DNA of 64,000 nucleotides from Bacillota bacterium (GTDB taxonomy: Bacteria; Bacillota; Clostridia; Christensenellales; SZUA-584). This document shows, piece after piece, positions 33,225 to 41,548 of the stretch. Positions within the stretch are counted from its first letter, which is position 1. The number at the start of each line of letters is the position of its first letter. Where the stretch lies: the NCBI GenBank assembly GCA_023406895.1, contig JAEXTV010000028.1, positions 1 through 64,000 of the forward strand, read 5' to 3'. The position numbers and the translations under genes were made by a program. The notes beneath the pieces were generated by a model. The model worked only from the letters and a program-made list of their open reading frames with translations, did not search any database and was not told the origin of the DNA.

Positions 33225-35282
33225 TTACCCCTTTAAAAAATCGAATTCGTCGCTGTCACTCACAACAATGTCAATACCCTTGGGGTCTGTGTTCGCCGAT
33301 TTCTTCAAGTGGTTTTGCCGGTTCGCGATTTTTGATGCAGCACTGCCTGGCTTTGGATCTGCTGCAACGCTTTGCTCTTCTTTGCTCGCGCTTTTCATGT
33401 CTGCGTCAGCCGAATCGGCCGGTTTATCGAGTTCATAAATCAAAGCTGTGGCTTGTTCAGAAAGCAGCATAACAGTTTTCATATTATTTTGACATTTTAC
33501 ACGTTTCTGTTCATGCTCGGCCACGGAAAGCTTCAGGCTGCTTTGTAAATCAAAGGCGCTTTGCTCTAAAGAGGCAACTTGATCCGATAGCTTTTGGGTG
33601 ATCTCCTCCATCATTTCCATCGTTGCATTTTTAATAGTGAGTTCGATACTTTGAACAATTGTTTTTTGTTTTTTGCCTATATACCGGGAGAATTCCTTTA
33701 AAACAATAGGTACGTCGATCTCATTCATCTTATCCTTGCCATCGATAGCGCCCTTAATCGTTCCTGCTGCTGCGCCCGTGGCAGCGCCAATGCCCATTCC
33801 GGCCTGACCAAACGCAATAGCCACTGCAGGCCCGCCTACCAGCAAACCGATCGTACCTCCAACAAGGGCACCGGCTAAGCCAAGCAGCGCACCTCCCGCA
33901 CCAGCTGAAACGGATATGTTTCGGCCGTAAGCCAAAGCTCTGTCTGACTTTTTGCTTAGCCCCTGAACATCAATGGATGTATCCGGGGTAAAATCGACAT
34001 TGATTATTTCATCATAAACGCTGACATTTAAATTCAATTCTTCAGCTGTTTTCTCACACAGTTCATTCAATGAATCCGCAAGGGCATTCTTCGCTTCATA
34101 GGTAATCTTTGAAAGCTCTTGGTTAACGGTGGAGAGCAGCGCGTCAATAGGCGTTTCCCCTCTTACCGCCCTCACCTGCGATTCTAAATATACACTCAAG
34201 TCTGATATCTGATCGTTGGCCGTGTTTCTCACTTGAGCACCAATAACTGAAATATCCGAATTGAAACGAATCCGCCATTTGGCTGCCTTATTGTTGACAG
34301 ATTTGCGTTCAGCAATCCTTTCTTCCAGCTTTTTTTTCAGATCATCGTTTTGAGCAGCATTGTTAACCAGCGTTTGATTTTCAAGAGCAATGACTTTACG
34401 CAGCGATGCAATCTCAGTTGCGGCATTGACAATAGACGGAAGCAATAAAATTTGACTTCTTCGCGTGTACACCGTATTCCATATTGCTTTTTCCAAAGTG
34501 TCGAAATTACTTTGTTTCTTTATCAGCTTGCTATTGCTCATTTGATTGAGGCTTGATATCGGAATAAAACAAATATCCTGCATATTCATTTTTGTTACTG
34601 CACAAATCTTTTCTCTGTTTGCAGCTTCAATCACGTCAGCTTCAGTCGATTTATCCTTTTTGGTGAGGGGAAACAGTATCGTTTTGCAATGCTTGTATGC
34701 CGTTTCCAGAAACGCGAGCTCCGTTTCGGTGAGCGGTGATAAAAGGTCACTCACAAAAAGCAGAACATCGGCATTTGGCAGATATCCGTAAGTAACTTCT
34801 GCGTGACTTTGATTCAGGCTTCCGACACCGGGCGTATCCACAAAAACAAGCCCGTCTTTCAGCTTATCGTTTGGCAACGTAATAATAAGCAATCTGACCT
34901 CTTTATTATTTTTCTTATTGCCCTGTTCTGTCACATAATCACGGATACTGCTACGCGGTATCTTTATCGGTTTCTTAGTCTCATCACCAAAAAATACCTC
35001 AACGCTTTCTTGGGGCCCATATTTAACGATTGTCACCGCATTGGTTGCCACATTAACATCCGTGGGAAAAAGATCAGGCTCGTTTAAAAGCGCACCCAGC
35101 ATGCTAGATTTGCCGCGTTTCATTTCACCGCAAACAACAATATAGATATCCGTTTTGTTCAGTTTTTCCCGCACTTTGTTTAATGTTTTCGCTTCAAGCT
35201 CCCTGGGCAGGCTCATCGCAAACTTTTCGGAATTTTCACATAGTGCTATGGCCCGATTCTTATAAGTATTAAAATCGCTCAT
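33225..35282 (-). CDS. Dynamin-like GTPase with glycine-rich membrane segment
   Basis: A 685-aa protein, GGGAG before the ATG. G1 is G-E-M-K-R-G-K-S-S at 52-60, G3 D-T-P-G-V-G-S near 150 and G4 T-K-K-D near 212. The middle is helical; residues ~455-520 are a Gly/Ala-rich hydrophobic stretch (A-G-A-L-V-G-G-T-I-G-L-L-V-G-G) like the membrane paddle of bacterial dynamin-like proteins and glycine-zipper proteins. A coiled coil and an Ala/Lys/Asp-rich tail follow. It probably binds and remodels membranes in a GTP-dependent way. It precedes the GrpE-like gene by four bases. Confidence 0.88.
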   Translation of the reverse strand: MSDFNTYKNRAIALCENSEKFAMSLPRELEAKTLNKVREKLNKTDIYIVVCGEMKRGKSSMLGALLNEPDLFPTDVNVATNAVTIVKYGPQESVEVFFGDETKKPIKIPRSSIRDYVTEQGNKKNNKEVRLLIITLPNDKLKDGLVFVDTPGVGSLNQSHAEVTYGYLPNADVLLFVSDLLSPLTETELAFLETAYKHCKTILFPLTKKDKSTEADVIEAANREKICAVTKMNMQDICFIPISSLNQMSNSKLIKKQSNFDTLEKAIWNTVYTRRSQILLLPSIVNAATEIASLRKVIALENQTLVNNAAQNDDLKKKLEERIAERKSVNNKAAKWRIRFNSDISVIGAQVRNTANDQISDLSVYLESQVRAVRGETPIDALLSTVNQELSKITYEAKNALADSLNELCEKTAEELNLNVSVYDEIINVDFTPDTSIDVQGLSKKSDRALAYGRNISVSAGAGGALLGLAGALVGGTIGLLVGGPAVAIAFGQAGMGIGAATGAAAGTIKGAIDGKDKMNEIDVPIVLKEFSRYIGKKQKTIVQSIELTIKNATMEMMEEITQKLSDQVASLEQSAFDLQSSLKLSVAEHEQKRVKCQNNMKTVMLLSEQATALIYELDKPADSADADMKSASKEEQSVAADPKPGSAASKIANRQNHLKKSANTDPKGIDIVVSDSDEFDFLKG

Positions 35283-35284
35283 CG

Positions 35285-35812
35285 TTATTCTCCCAAAAAT
35301 CTTGTATAGAATGATTTGTTAATACCTAAATACATCGGTTTCAATGACGGCTCAACCAACACCTGCATAAGCTCTGCCATACGTGTCTGCCGTTCGAAAG
35401 GCCGTTTTTCAATGACACATGCAATCAGTTCATCATAACAGGATAAGAGTTCGTCACGCATCTTAAGGTATTCAGTTTTGCCGACCGATTGAAGCGCTTC
35501 ATGCCTAAATGTTCCGATAGGCTGATCATAATCATACTTTGTAAAGTCTTTTACAAACTTTAGATCAACAAACTCAATCAACCTGGTATACGGCCATACA
35601 GTCGTCAGACAATATCGAATCGGGAATACCGGTGTTTTATCGTTCGGTTCCAGCATGCCGGTTTTAAAATATGGAATCGTCACGCAAATTCTTTGATTGC
35701 GAATACTGATTGACGGCCATCCCGCATTAATACCCATTGGAATCATTTCACGTGCAGCGTTGCTGCATTTTACATTGTTGATATACTCTGAAAAGGGAAC
35801 GACGTTTTCCAT
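35285..35812 (-). CDS. Conserved-looking protein of unknown function
   Basis: A 175-aa protein from the ATG at 35810-35812, eight bases after AGGAG; an ATG six bases earlier is too close to that site. No signal peptide or membrane segment. Residues 30-75 are beta-rich and residues 110-150 helical with a Glu/Arg-rich stretch; the tail contains Y-L-G-I-N-K-S-F-Y. No family was recognised. Its stop lies two bases before the start of the large dynamin-like gene, so it is certainly co-transcribed with it and may be an accessory subunit. Confidence 0.65.
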   Translation of the reverse strand: MENVVPFSEYINNVKCSNAAREMIPMGINAGWPSISIRNQRICVTIPYFKTGMLEPNDKTPVFPIRYCLTTVWPYTRLIEFVDLKFVKDFTKYDYDQPIGTFRHEALQSVGKTEYLKMRDELLSCYDELIACVIEKRPFERQTRMAELMQVLVEPSLKPMYLGINKSFYTRFLGE

Positions 35813-35855
35813 AACCATTTCTCCTATCAAATATTTTTGCGTTGTTTAAATCATT

Positions 35856-35981
35856 TCACACGTATAGGGCTTGCAAAATCATCAAAAGCTGATTGATCGA
35901 TACTTTGGCATAACGATCACCTGTATCTCCGGACTTTTAAAAGACAAGTATCGGCATTTCAGGATTTGAAGAATCAGCACC
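35856..35981 (-). pseudogene. Possible decayed coding remnant
   Basis: One minus-strand frame reads as protein-like sequence for about 41 codons with a single internal TAA; the first part contains N-P-E-M-P-I-L-V-F and the second S-G-D-T-G-D-R-Y-A-K. The first part loosely recalls D-N-P-M-V-I-L-N in the neighbouring cysteine peptidase-like protein. It may be the end of a degraded paralogue; chance is a real alternative. Confidence 0.25.
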
Positions 35982-36022
35982 AAGAATTTTTGGGTTTTTC
36001 TTTCTTCAATCGCTTTTCTTTC

Positions 36023-37330
36023 TTATTCGTTGCTGTATGCCTCAACCATAAAGCAACCGCTGTCCTGCCACGCATCCATAAACTGATCGAGAGGCACGGT
36101 CTCCCCCGCACCGTCAGGCGTTCCTGAATCATTCAGAATAACCATTGGATTATCAGGATCCGAATAATCAATGCCTATCACTTCAACAGCATGATCAGCC
36201 TGCATGCCCGGCGAATACGCGTCTTCATGATCCGGACCTACCCAAATTTCGCTTGAATCAAGGCCCACAATGACCTTGCCGCCATTTTCCAGGCAATTAG
36301 CAATATCGTCTACTGTGCCGGAACCCGAATGTGTTTCCAGCCCATACGCTTCCATCAACTTGCCTACGCAGTTCGGCGGGGTGCCATCATCAAACCAGCC
36401 GTTTTCCTCAGCCATCGCAGTGAGTTCGTCAGGATCAATATCGATATCAAGCAAGTCTTCAATGGCAAACATCTGAGCAAAAACCGCACAACGGTTGGTA
36501 TCCCCTTGATATTCCCAATGAGCCATATCATCGGCAGGATCGCCGACAATCGCGTCGTTGTCATCAACGATGTCTGAATCAACGATGTCTGAATCATTAT
36601 CATCATCATCGGCAGGATTGATTGCATCATCGGTTACCGTTGTTCCGTTTGTCAGGTCTGTCACAACCGTATCAATCAAAGCACCGTCTGCGGAAAAAAC
36701 AGACTGTACAGAGGCATCCGGAGCACCGTCTTCATCCGCGTCAATATATGAGGTCTGTACATATGAATCGATGTGACCGTCATGATCATTATCCTGCCCA
36801 ATTGTTTCTGTTACGGTATCTATTATCCCATTATTATCCGTGTCCGAATATGTGTAGCTTGTGTCAAATACACCGTCGCCGTCCGTATCAAATAAATCCG
36901 GCATCTGATCACCGTCTGTATCAACCGCATCCATTATACTATCACCATTTGTGTCAAAGGCATCCGCTAGGCCATCCATATTGGTGTCCTGAGCATCCAG
37001 AATGCCGTCGTTGTTTATATCAAAGTAATCCGATAAACCATCCCCATTCACATCAAACGAATCCATTACGCCATCGCCGTTGCTGTCAATGGAATCAAAC
37101 AACCCGTCATTATTTATATCCAGCGCATCAATCAGACCATCTCCGCCGATATCCAGGGCATCAGCAAGGCCATCACCATTGGTGTCGAACCCATAAGCGA
37201 ATGACTCTGCAATACCATCACCGTCCGCATCGAAGCCTGTTATCTGTGAAGGAATCATACCGGGTCCGCCGCTTGCATCTGAATTGCTTGCGGAAGACGG
37301 ATCAAATGATAAATCATCATCGAAATTCAT
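36023..37330 (-). CDS. DxDGDG-repeat protein with C39/papain-like cysteine peptidase domain
   Basis: A 435-aa acidic protein, AGGAG seven bases before the ATG. Residues ~33-175 hold about a dozen D-x-[ND]-x-D-G-[IL]-x-D repeats spaced ~9-13 residues, like thrombospondin type 3 or dockerin-type calcium loops. After an Asp-rich linker, residues ~270-435 resemble a C39-type papain-fold peptidase: Gln275, Cys281 in N-R-C-A-V-F-A-Q, His380 in A-D-H-A-V-E-V-I-G, and Asn400-Asp401. No signal peptide or membrane segment is visible, odd for a calcium-repeat protein. It is the first gene behind the operator and promoter at 37379-37447, ~210 bp ahead of the rest of the block. It may be an effector of the system. 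Confidence 0.75.
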   Translation of the reverse strand: MNFDDDLSFDPSSASNSDASGGPGMIPSQITGFDADGDGIAESFAYGFDTNGDGLADALDIGGDGLIDALDINNDGLFDSIDSNGDGVMDSFDVNGDGLSDYFDINNDGILDAQDTNMDGLADAFDTNGDSIMDAVDTDGDQMPDLFDTDGDGVFDTSYTYSDTDNNGIIDTVTETIGQDNDHDGHIDSYVQTSYIDADEDGAPDASVQSVFSADGALIDTVVTDLTNGTTVTDDAINPADDDDNDSDIVDSDIVDDNDAIVGDPADDMAHWEYQGDTNRCAVFAQMFAIEDLLDIDIDPDELTAMAEENGWFDDGTPPNCVGKLMEAYGLETHSGSGTVDDIANCLENGGKVIVGLDSSEIWVGPDHEDAYSPGMQADHAVEVIGIDYSDPDNPMVILNDSGTPDGAGETVPLDQFMDAWQDSGCFMVEAYSNE

Positions 37331-37378
37331 ACTATTTCTCCTGTCAAAGAATTTTTACACAATGCACCGTGTAGTTGT

Positions 37379-37384
37379 ATTATA
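37379..37384 (-). promoter_or_regulatory. -10 element of the leftward Hsp70/dynamin block
   Basis: A perfect TATAAT on the minus strand, ~48 bp before the ATG at 37330. No good -35 lies 16-18 bases upstream, while a perfect inverted repeat lies further upstream at 37417-37447. That arrangement suits a promoter needing an activator. Confidence 0.5.
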
Positions 37385-37416
37385 AGTAATTTATCTATAA
37401 TTTTGGTGGGCATTTT

Positions 37417-37447
37417 GCACTATTTTAAAAAATATTTAAAATAGTGC
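37417..37447. promoter_or_regulatory. Perfect 13-bp inverted repeat, probable operator
   Basis: GCACTATTTTAAA, five bases, then TTTAAAATAGTGC: a perfect palindrome between the divergent XRE-type regulator and the leftward block. It is centred ~50 bp upstream of the leftward -10 and ~32 bp upstream of the rightward -35, so a bound dimer could activate either promoter. It is the natural binding site candidate for the regulator at 37514-37960. Confidence 0.7.
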
Positions 37448-37463
37448 CGAATAAAGAGATATA

Positions 37464-37492
37464 TTGACATGTATTATTATATTATTTATTAT
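37464..37492 (+). promoter_or_regulatory. Promoter of the XRE-type regulator
   Basis: Perfect TTGACA (37464-37469), 17-base spacer, TATTAT (37487-37492). Transcription would start near 37499, giving a very short leader. Confidence 0.7.
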
Positions 37493-37513
37493 ACTTATTA
37501 AACAAATAAGGAT

Positions 37514-37960
37514 ATGGACATTTTTATGGTGACTGCAGAATTGTTATCCAATGAAGAACTGTTCGCCCGTCTTGAGAAATCTCACTCCATTCAATCATTT
37601 GTTGAGACATACAAAGATTCATTTTGTACTCTGTCGACGACGGATTTATTAGAACAGCTTCTGCAGCAGCATGATCTGACAAAACAATATGTGATCCGCA
37701 AGGCCAATATAGAGCGAAAATTCGGATATCAGATATTCAACGGAATCAGAAATCCAAGAAGAAACACGCTTGTAAGAATTGCATTAACAATGAAATTGAC
37801 ATTGGAAGAAACTCAACATCTTTTAAGTGTTTCACAGAGAGGTGAACTAAACATCAAAAAACGACGTGATGCCGTCTTGATATTTTGCATATTAAAAAAC
37901 GTTAGCCTTGAAGATACCGAAATTATACTTGATGAGTTATCAGAAGCTTTGCTCAAGTGA
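37514..37960 (+). CDS. XRE-type HTH regulator, divergent from the Hsp70/dynamin block
   Basis: A 148-aa protein. Residues ~52-105 fit a Cro/CI-type helix-turn-helix: K-Q-Y-V-I-R-K-A-N-I, then F-G-Y-Q-I-F-N-G-I-R-N-P-R-R-N-T-L as turn and recognition helix, then L-V-R-I-A-L-T-M-K-L-T-L-E-E-T-Q-H-L-L. The C-terminal ~40 residues are helical. The ATG at 37514 has AAGG only two bases upstream and the next ATG at 37526 has it 14 bases upstream, so the start is uncertain. It faces the leftward block across the palindrome at 37417-37447 and probably controls it and itself. Confidence 0.8.
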   Translation: MDIFMVTAELLSNEELFARLEKSHSIQSFVETYKDSFCTLSTTDLLEQLLQQHDLTKQYVIRKANIERKFGYQIFNGIRNPRRNTLVRIALTMKLTLEETQHLLSVSQRGELNIKKRRDAVLIFCILKNVSLEDTEIILDELSEALLK

Positions 37961-38508
37961 GCTTTTTGTAAGATAAAAAAATCACTTCATTCCAATCATG
38001 CGTATATAACGCAGGTTATATTCCGCGAGCTTAGCAGAGTGGTCAGATATCACGCCAATAACAGCAGGTCTTTAATAGATGCTATAAAATACCAAACATC
38101 ATGTGCCTCCATTAAAAAGCTTTCTACATGCTTATGCGACAAAAGGCACCATATTGCTTGTATTGCGAAGAGATATTCCGGCCCAATTATACACCGTCAG
38201 CCGGAATTGCGTTATCCGGTTGTTTATAGACTGCAAATACGTCCGTTTTCGGTTTTCTGTCCATACACTTGAATTGCTGCGGATATTCGCATACAATATA
38301 TCGCGTTATGGGCAGGGGCATTTGAGCGGTGTCCGCGGCTAAATACAAGTGCGGCAAGCATTGTACAACTGGAGTTTCTCGTAGTGATTCATACTGTCAA
38401 ACTGCACACATCCCCGAAGCAACCCATTCCGAGCGTTCATTGGCAATTCCGCGAATGCAATAAACCCGTCGCTCACACACAAAGAAAGCCATCAAAAAGG
38501 CAACCGAC
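37961..38508. other. Intergenic, no gene recognised
   Basis: Behind the regulator a small GCTC-AAGT-GAGC hairpin followed by TTTTTG overlaps its stop and could be a weak terminator. The rest has stops in all frames and no convincing ribosome binding site with an open frame. Given the agr-type remnant that follows, it may be decayed coding DNA, but nothing can be named. Confidence 0.5.
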
Positions 38509-38778
38509 ATGCTGAAAATTGCGATTTGCGACGATGTTAGCGCCGACCTCCGGCGTATCACTGCACTTACCACCGCCGCCTCTGCCCTGCCTGCACAGCA
38601 GCGCGCGTTGCGCTTTACCGCCGTGAAAACGGGGCAGCTCATTATGGAACTGTGCAACCCGTATAACAACGAGGTCGTTCTGGACGAAAACGGATTACCC
38701 GTATCTAATAAGGAGAGTCACGGCAAGGGTACCCAAAGCGTGGCCGACTTTGTGAAGCAATCTGGTCGACAATATTAA
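38509..38778 (+). pseudogene. Collapsed agr-type two-component remnant (regulator start fused to kinase end)
   Basis: An 89-codon frame. The first ~20 residues, M-L-K-I-A-I-C-D-D then D-L-R-R-I, are the beginning of a LytTR/AgrA-type receiver domain. The last ~45, L-C-N-P-Y-N-N-E-V then G-L-P-V-S and H-G-K-G-T-Q-S-V, match the end of a GHKL (AgrC-type) histidine kinase ATPase domain. Neither protein is complete; an in-frame deletion seems to have removed most of both genes. The kinase G2-box Gly-Leu-Gly is also altered to G-K-G. A non-functional remnant is most likely; expression as a small protein cannot be excluded. Confidence 0.65.
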
Positions 38779-38799
38779 ATATCATTGGAGGAAAGAAAC

Positions 38800-40140
38800 A
38801 TGAAAACAAGAATTCTCTCTTTATTGCTGGCGGCCAGCATGCTCATGTCTATGACGATGCTCACCGTCGGATGCGCGCCAAATACTGCCGCATCAGCTTC
38901 AAACGCGCCGGAGGGCGATGAAGCTTTATGGGACGTTGGTGATACAAGAGACAAAATCGTCGTTATTAGCGACCTGCATCTCGGTATCAATGACAGCTAT
39001 ACCGAAATGGTGGAAAACCGTCCGCTGCTCATTGATTTTTTGCAGCGTCTGCAAAGCACGACGGATGTGCGGGAACTGGTGATTGCCGGTGACTTTCTGG
39101 ACGAGTGGTTTTTGCCGGTCTATTATCCCAGCTACACAGATCAAAGCCAGTTTTACAAGGACGTGATCGCCAACAATCAGGGTGTTATCGACGAGCTGAA
39201 TAATGTGATCGACAGCGGGATAAAGCTGGTCTACGTCACCGGTAATCATGACATGACGCTGGAGGCCGATGTGTTGCAGGAAGCGATCCCAAACATCGTT
39301 CAGGCCAGGGATGCCAAAGGGCTTGGTGCCTATTATACGGGCGACCGTGAAGAAATTGTCATCGAGCACGGCCACCGTTACGATGTGTTTTCCGCGCCGG
39401 ACACGGTCACCAACGCGGAGCTGTGCGGCAATGAGGGCACCATCCTGCCCGCCGGGTATTTTTACGCCCGCTATGCCGCAACATGGGTGCTCGAAGGCCG
39501 TCCGACAGTTGAAAAGGATCTGCCGGTGGTGACGGATGTCCCGGATAAGACCGATGCAGACCAGTATGGCGCTTATATTTATTACTCGCTTCTCAAAGAC
39601 ATCTCCACGCGGATGACTCCCAATGAGGGCCTTGATGAAAAGATATTCGATATGCACATTTCCGGATTTGACAATGCGTACACTTATCTTGATTTCTACC
39701 CGGCACAGCAGGCGGATGGAACGATATCCGCTCCGGTGCTGTTTAAGAATATCCAGCGCACATGGGCCGAGCGCCAGACGATCAATAACGTCAAGGTTCC
39801 CAACAGCTTCATAGAGGCTGTCGCCGGGACCTTGAACTGGGACTACTTTTTCGGGCAAGCAAAGGCGCAGTATCTGGAAAACCCGGATGAAAACGTGGAT
39901 GTGGTTGTGTTCGGTCATACCCATGTGCCCGTGTATAAGGACGCGGGGAACGGAAAGTACTATCTGAACGAAGGAACATGGATTGACCATAACACTGACT
40001 ATCCGGATGCCACCCGCACGTTTGCGGTCATCACCACCGGCGATAAAACGACAGCCGGGCTGTACAAATTCACGGAGAATGGTTCAATTAACGATATCAG
40101 CGCAGGCGTCAGCGAAACCAAAGAGACTACCGGTAAATAG
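38800..40140 (+). CDS. Calcineurin-like metallophosphoesterase lipoprotein
   Basis: A 446-aa protein from the ATG at 38800, with GGAGG eight bases upstream; the TTG at 38785 is inside the ribosome binding region and is rejected. A signal peptide with lipobox T-V-G-C places the lipidated Cys at 25. The metallophosphoesterase motifs are complete: I-S-D-L-H-L-G, A-G-D-F-L-D-E-W, T-G-N-H-D-M, E-H-G-H-R-Y and F-G-H-T-H-V-P. The family hydrolyses phosphomonoesters, phosphodiesters or pyrophosphates using two metal ions; G-D-F-x-D-E-W resembles LpxH-like enzymes. Being on the outer surface, it probably scavenges phosphate or acts on envelope phospho-compounds. It stands alone with a terminator downstream. 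Confidence 0.88.
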   Translation: MKTRILSLLLAASMLMSMTMLTVGCAPNTAASASNAPEGDEALWDVGDTRDKIVVISDLHLGINDSYTEMVENRPLLIDFLQRLQSTTDVRELVIAGDFLDEWFLPVYYPSYTDQSQFYKDVIANNQGVIDELNNVIDSGIKLVYVTGNHDMTLEADVLQEAIPNIVQARDAKGLGAYYTGDREEIVIEHGHRYDVFSAPDTVTNAELCGNEGTILPAGYFYARYAATWVLEGRPTVEKDLPVVTDVPDKTDADQYGAYIYYSLLKDISTRMTPNEGLDEKIFDMHISGFDNAYTYLDFYPAQQADGTISAPVLFKNIQRTWAERQTINNVKVPNSFIEAVAGTLNWDYFFGQAKAQYLENPDENVDVVVFGHTHVPVYKDAGNGKYYLNEGTWIDHNTDYPDATRTFAVITTGDKTTAGLYKFTENGSINDISAGVSETKETTGK

Positions 40141-40346
40141 AAACGGCGGTAACGAAACAGCCGAATGGCCGGTCTCATGGTGAACGATAACTGTTTTCCG
40201 AATTTCAATCGGAGATACCATGGGGTGCAGTTCAAAGACGGAAGTGGGATTCCCGGTTTTATTGGAAGCGGTCAATCTCACTTCCTGAAACACTCTGCCC
40301 TCCTGCCGGAGAACCGTGAAACTTAATAATTAACAACATGCCTTAA

Positions 40347-40386
40347 AAATGCTGCGAATCAGATTGCGTTCGCAGTATTTTTTTTA
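40347..40386 (+). terminator. Intrinsic terminator after the metallophosphoesterase
   Basis: AAATGCTGCGAA pairs with TTCGCAGTATTT (one G-U) around a 10-base loop, running into nine T residues. It lies ~200 bp after the stop codon. Confidence 0.8.
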
Positions 40387-40801
40387 TTATTTATTGAGCC
40401 TTTATTGATAATATCCTTAACCATAACGGTACATAGACGGCAGACGGTTAAATTGCCTGTTTAATGGATATTTACGGCTTCAACTGTCTGGCTCTCTTCA
40501 TTGTGCGGATTTAAAGGCTGTCCTTCGCCATGTTGCTCATGATGCTCTGCAGATGATAGGTTTTTAACCATTAAAATCTCTTCTTCATATTATTGATTCT
40601 TTGTCGGCTCATAAACGGTTTGACAGAACGACTTCTGCCAACAGGAGTTATGATTTTTGATATATAGCTTTGGAGTGCATTCCATTCAGATACTCCCAGA
40701 GTCATGAACTAGAACGGGACGAGACCGTAGATTTGACACTCAACTGACAGCAGAATCTCATCTGTGAGAGGCTCTTATCGACAGCCTGAGTCAAAGAAAA
40801 C
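40387..40801. other. Intergenic between convergent transcripts, nothing recognised
   Basis: No open frame with a ribosome binding site. On the minus strand, downstream of the ABC permease, only a weak TCTCA/TGAGA hairpin near 40750 without a T-run is visible. Confidence 0.5.
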
Positions 40802-41548
40802 TTAAGTGTTGGTTTTCCATCGGCAAACTCTGCGCTCAATGAGATCCACCAGCCCAAACAACAGCAAGCCGAACACGCCGAGTATCAGTATGCCGGAAAA
40901 CATGTCCACGTAATTCACGCGCATCCATGAATCCATGATGAAATACCCAAGGCCATACTGCGTGCCGAACGTCTCCGTGAAAAACAGCACCGACAGCGCC
41001 GTTCCCAGGCTCACGCGCACCGAAGACAGCAGCGCGGGCAGCGACGCGGGAAACACCACGAGTTTAAAAACATCGCGGTGACGCGCCCCAAGTGAGGTCA
41101 TTGTGTAAAACGTTTCTTTGGGAATGCCTTTGACGGCATCGCGCATCGAGACGGTGATCTGAAACACGACAATCAGCATGATCATGAATATCTTTGAAAA
41201 CTCACTGAGCCCGAATATCAGCATCACGAGCGGCAGCAGGGCGATCTTCGGAATTGGATATGTGAAATACACAAGCGGCGCGAGATGCCTGTTCCAAGCG
41301 GGAAAATAGCCCATGCAAAGCCCGAGCGGCACGCCGATCAATACGGATAGGCCAAGGCCCGCCGCAATGCGCCACAGGCTCAGCAGCAAATGCAGCGCAA
41401 TTTTGCCGATAAAGATATCGTATATATTGACGAACACCACCACCGGCGACGGAATGAACGCAATGCCAAGCGCCATCGCGAGCAGCTGCCAAACGATGAG
41501 TATGCCGAGTATTACCTTTACCATGCCCCACGCGCTTTTCCTTTTCAT
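40802..41548 (-). CDS. ABC transporter permease, SsuC/TauC-type
   Basis: A 248-aa membrane protein from the ATG at 41546-41548, which overlaps the ATPase stop as ATGA. About six hydrophobic segments are visible. The binding-protein-dependent permease loop is the E-T-F-Y-T-M-T-S-L-G-A near residue 155 followed by L-P-A-L-L-S-S-V. The family moves sulfonates, taurine, nitrate or pyrimidine/thiamine precursors. It is the last gene of the operon that includes the UbiX/UbiA/UbiD homologues, which suggests an aromatic or prenylated quinone precursor as substrate; that is inference. Confidence 0.85.
   Translation of the reverse strand: MKRKSAWGMVKVILGILIVWQLLAMALGIAFIPSPVVVFVNIYDIFIGKIALHLLLSLWRIAAGLGLSVLIGVPLGLCMGYFPAWNRHLAPLVYFTYPIPKIALLPLVMLIFGLSEFSKIFMIMLIVVFQITVSMRDAVKGIPKETFYTMTSLGARHRDVFKLVVFPASLPALLSSVRVSLGTALSVLFFTETFGTQYGLGYFIMDSWMRVNYVDMFSGILILGVFGLLLFGLVDLIERRVCRWKTNT

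Noticed and set aside
36790..37230. Short periodic repeats considered as a CRISPR array
   Set aside because: The period is 27-39 bases with variable units and encodes D-x-D-G-D-G protein repeats.
36622..37374. 250-codon plus-strand frame rich in His, Arg and Pro
   Set aside because: Antisense reading of the Asp-rich repeats of the cysteine peptidase-like protein.
38028..38075. tRNA-Ser-like start (AGCAGAGTGGTCAGA)
   Set aside because: No acceptor stem partner, anticodon stem or T-loop follows.
38926..39990. 354-codon frame opposite the metallophosphoesterase
   Set aside because: All metallophosphoesterase motifs are on the plus strand; the opposite frame is a composition effect.
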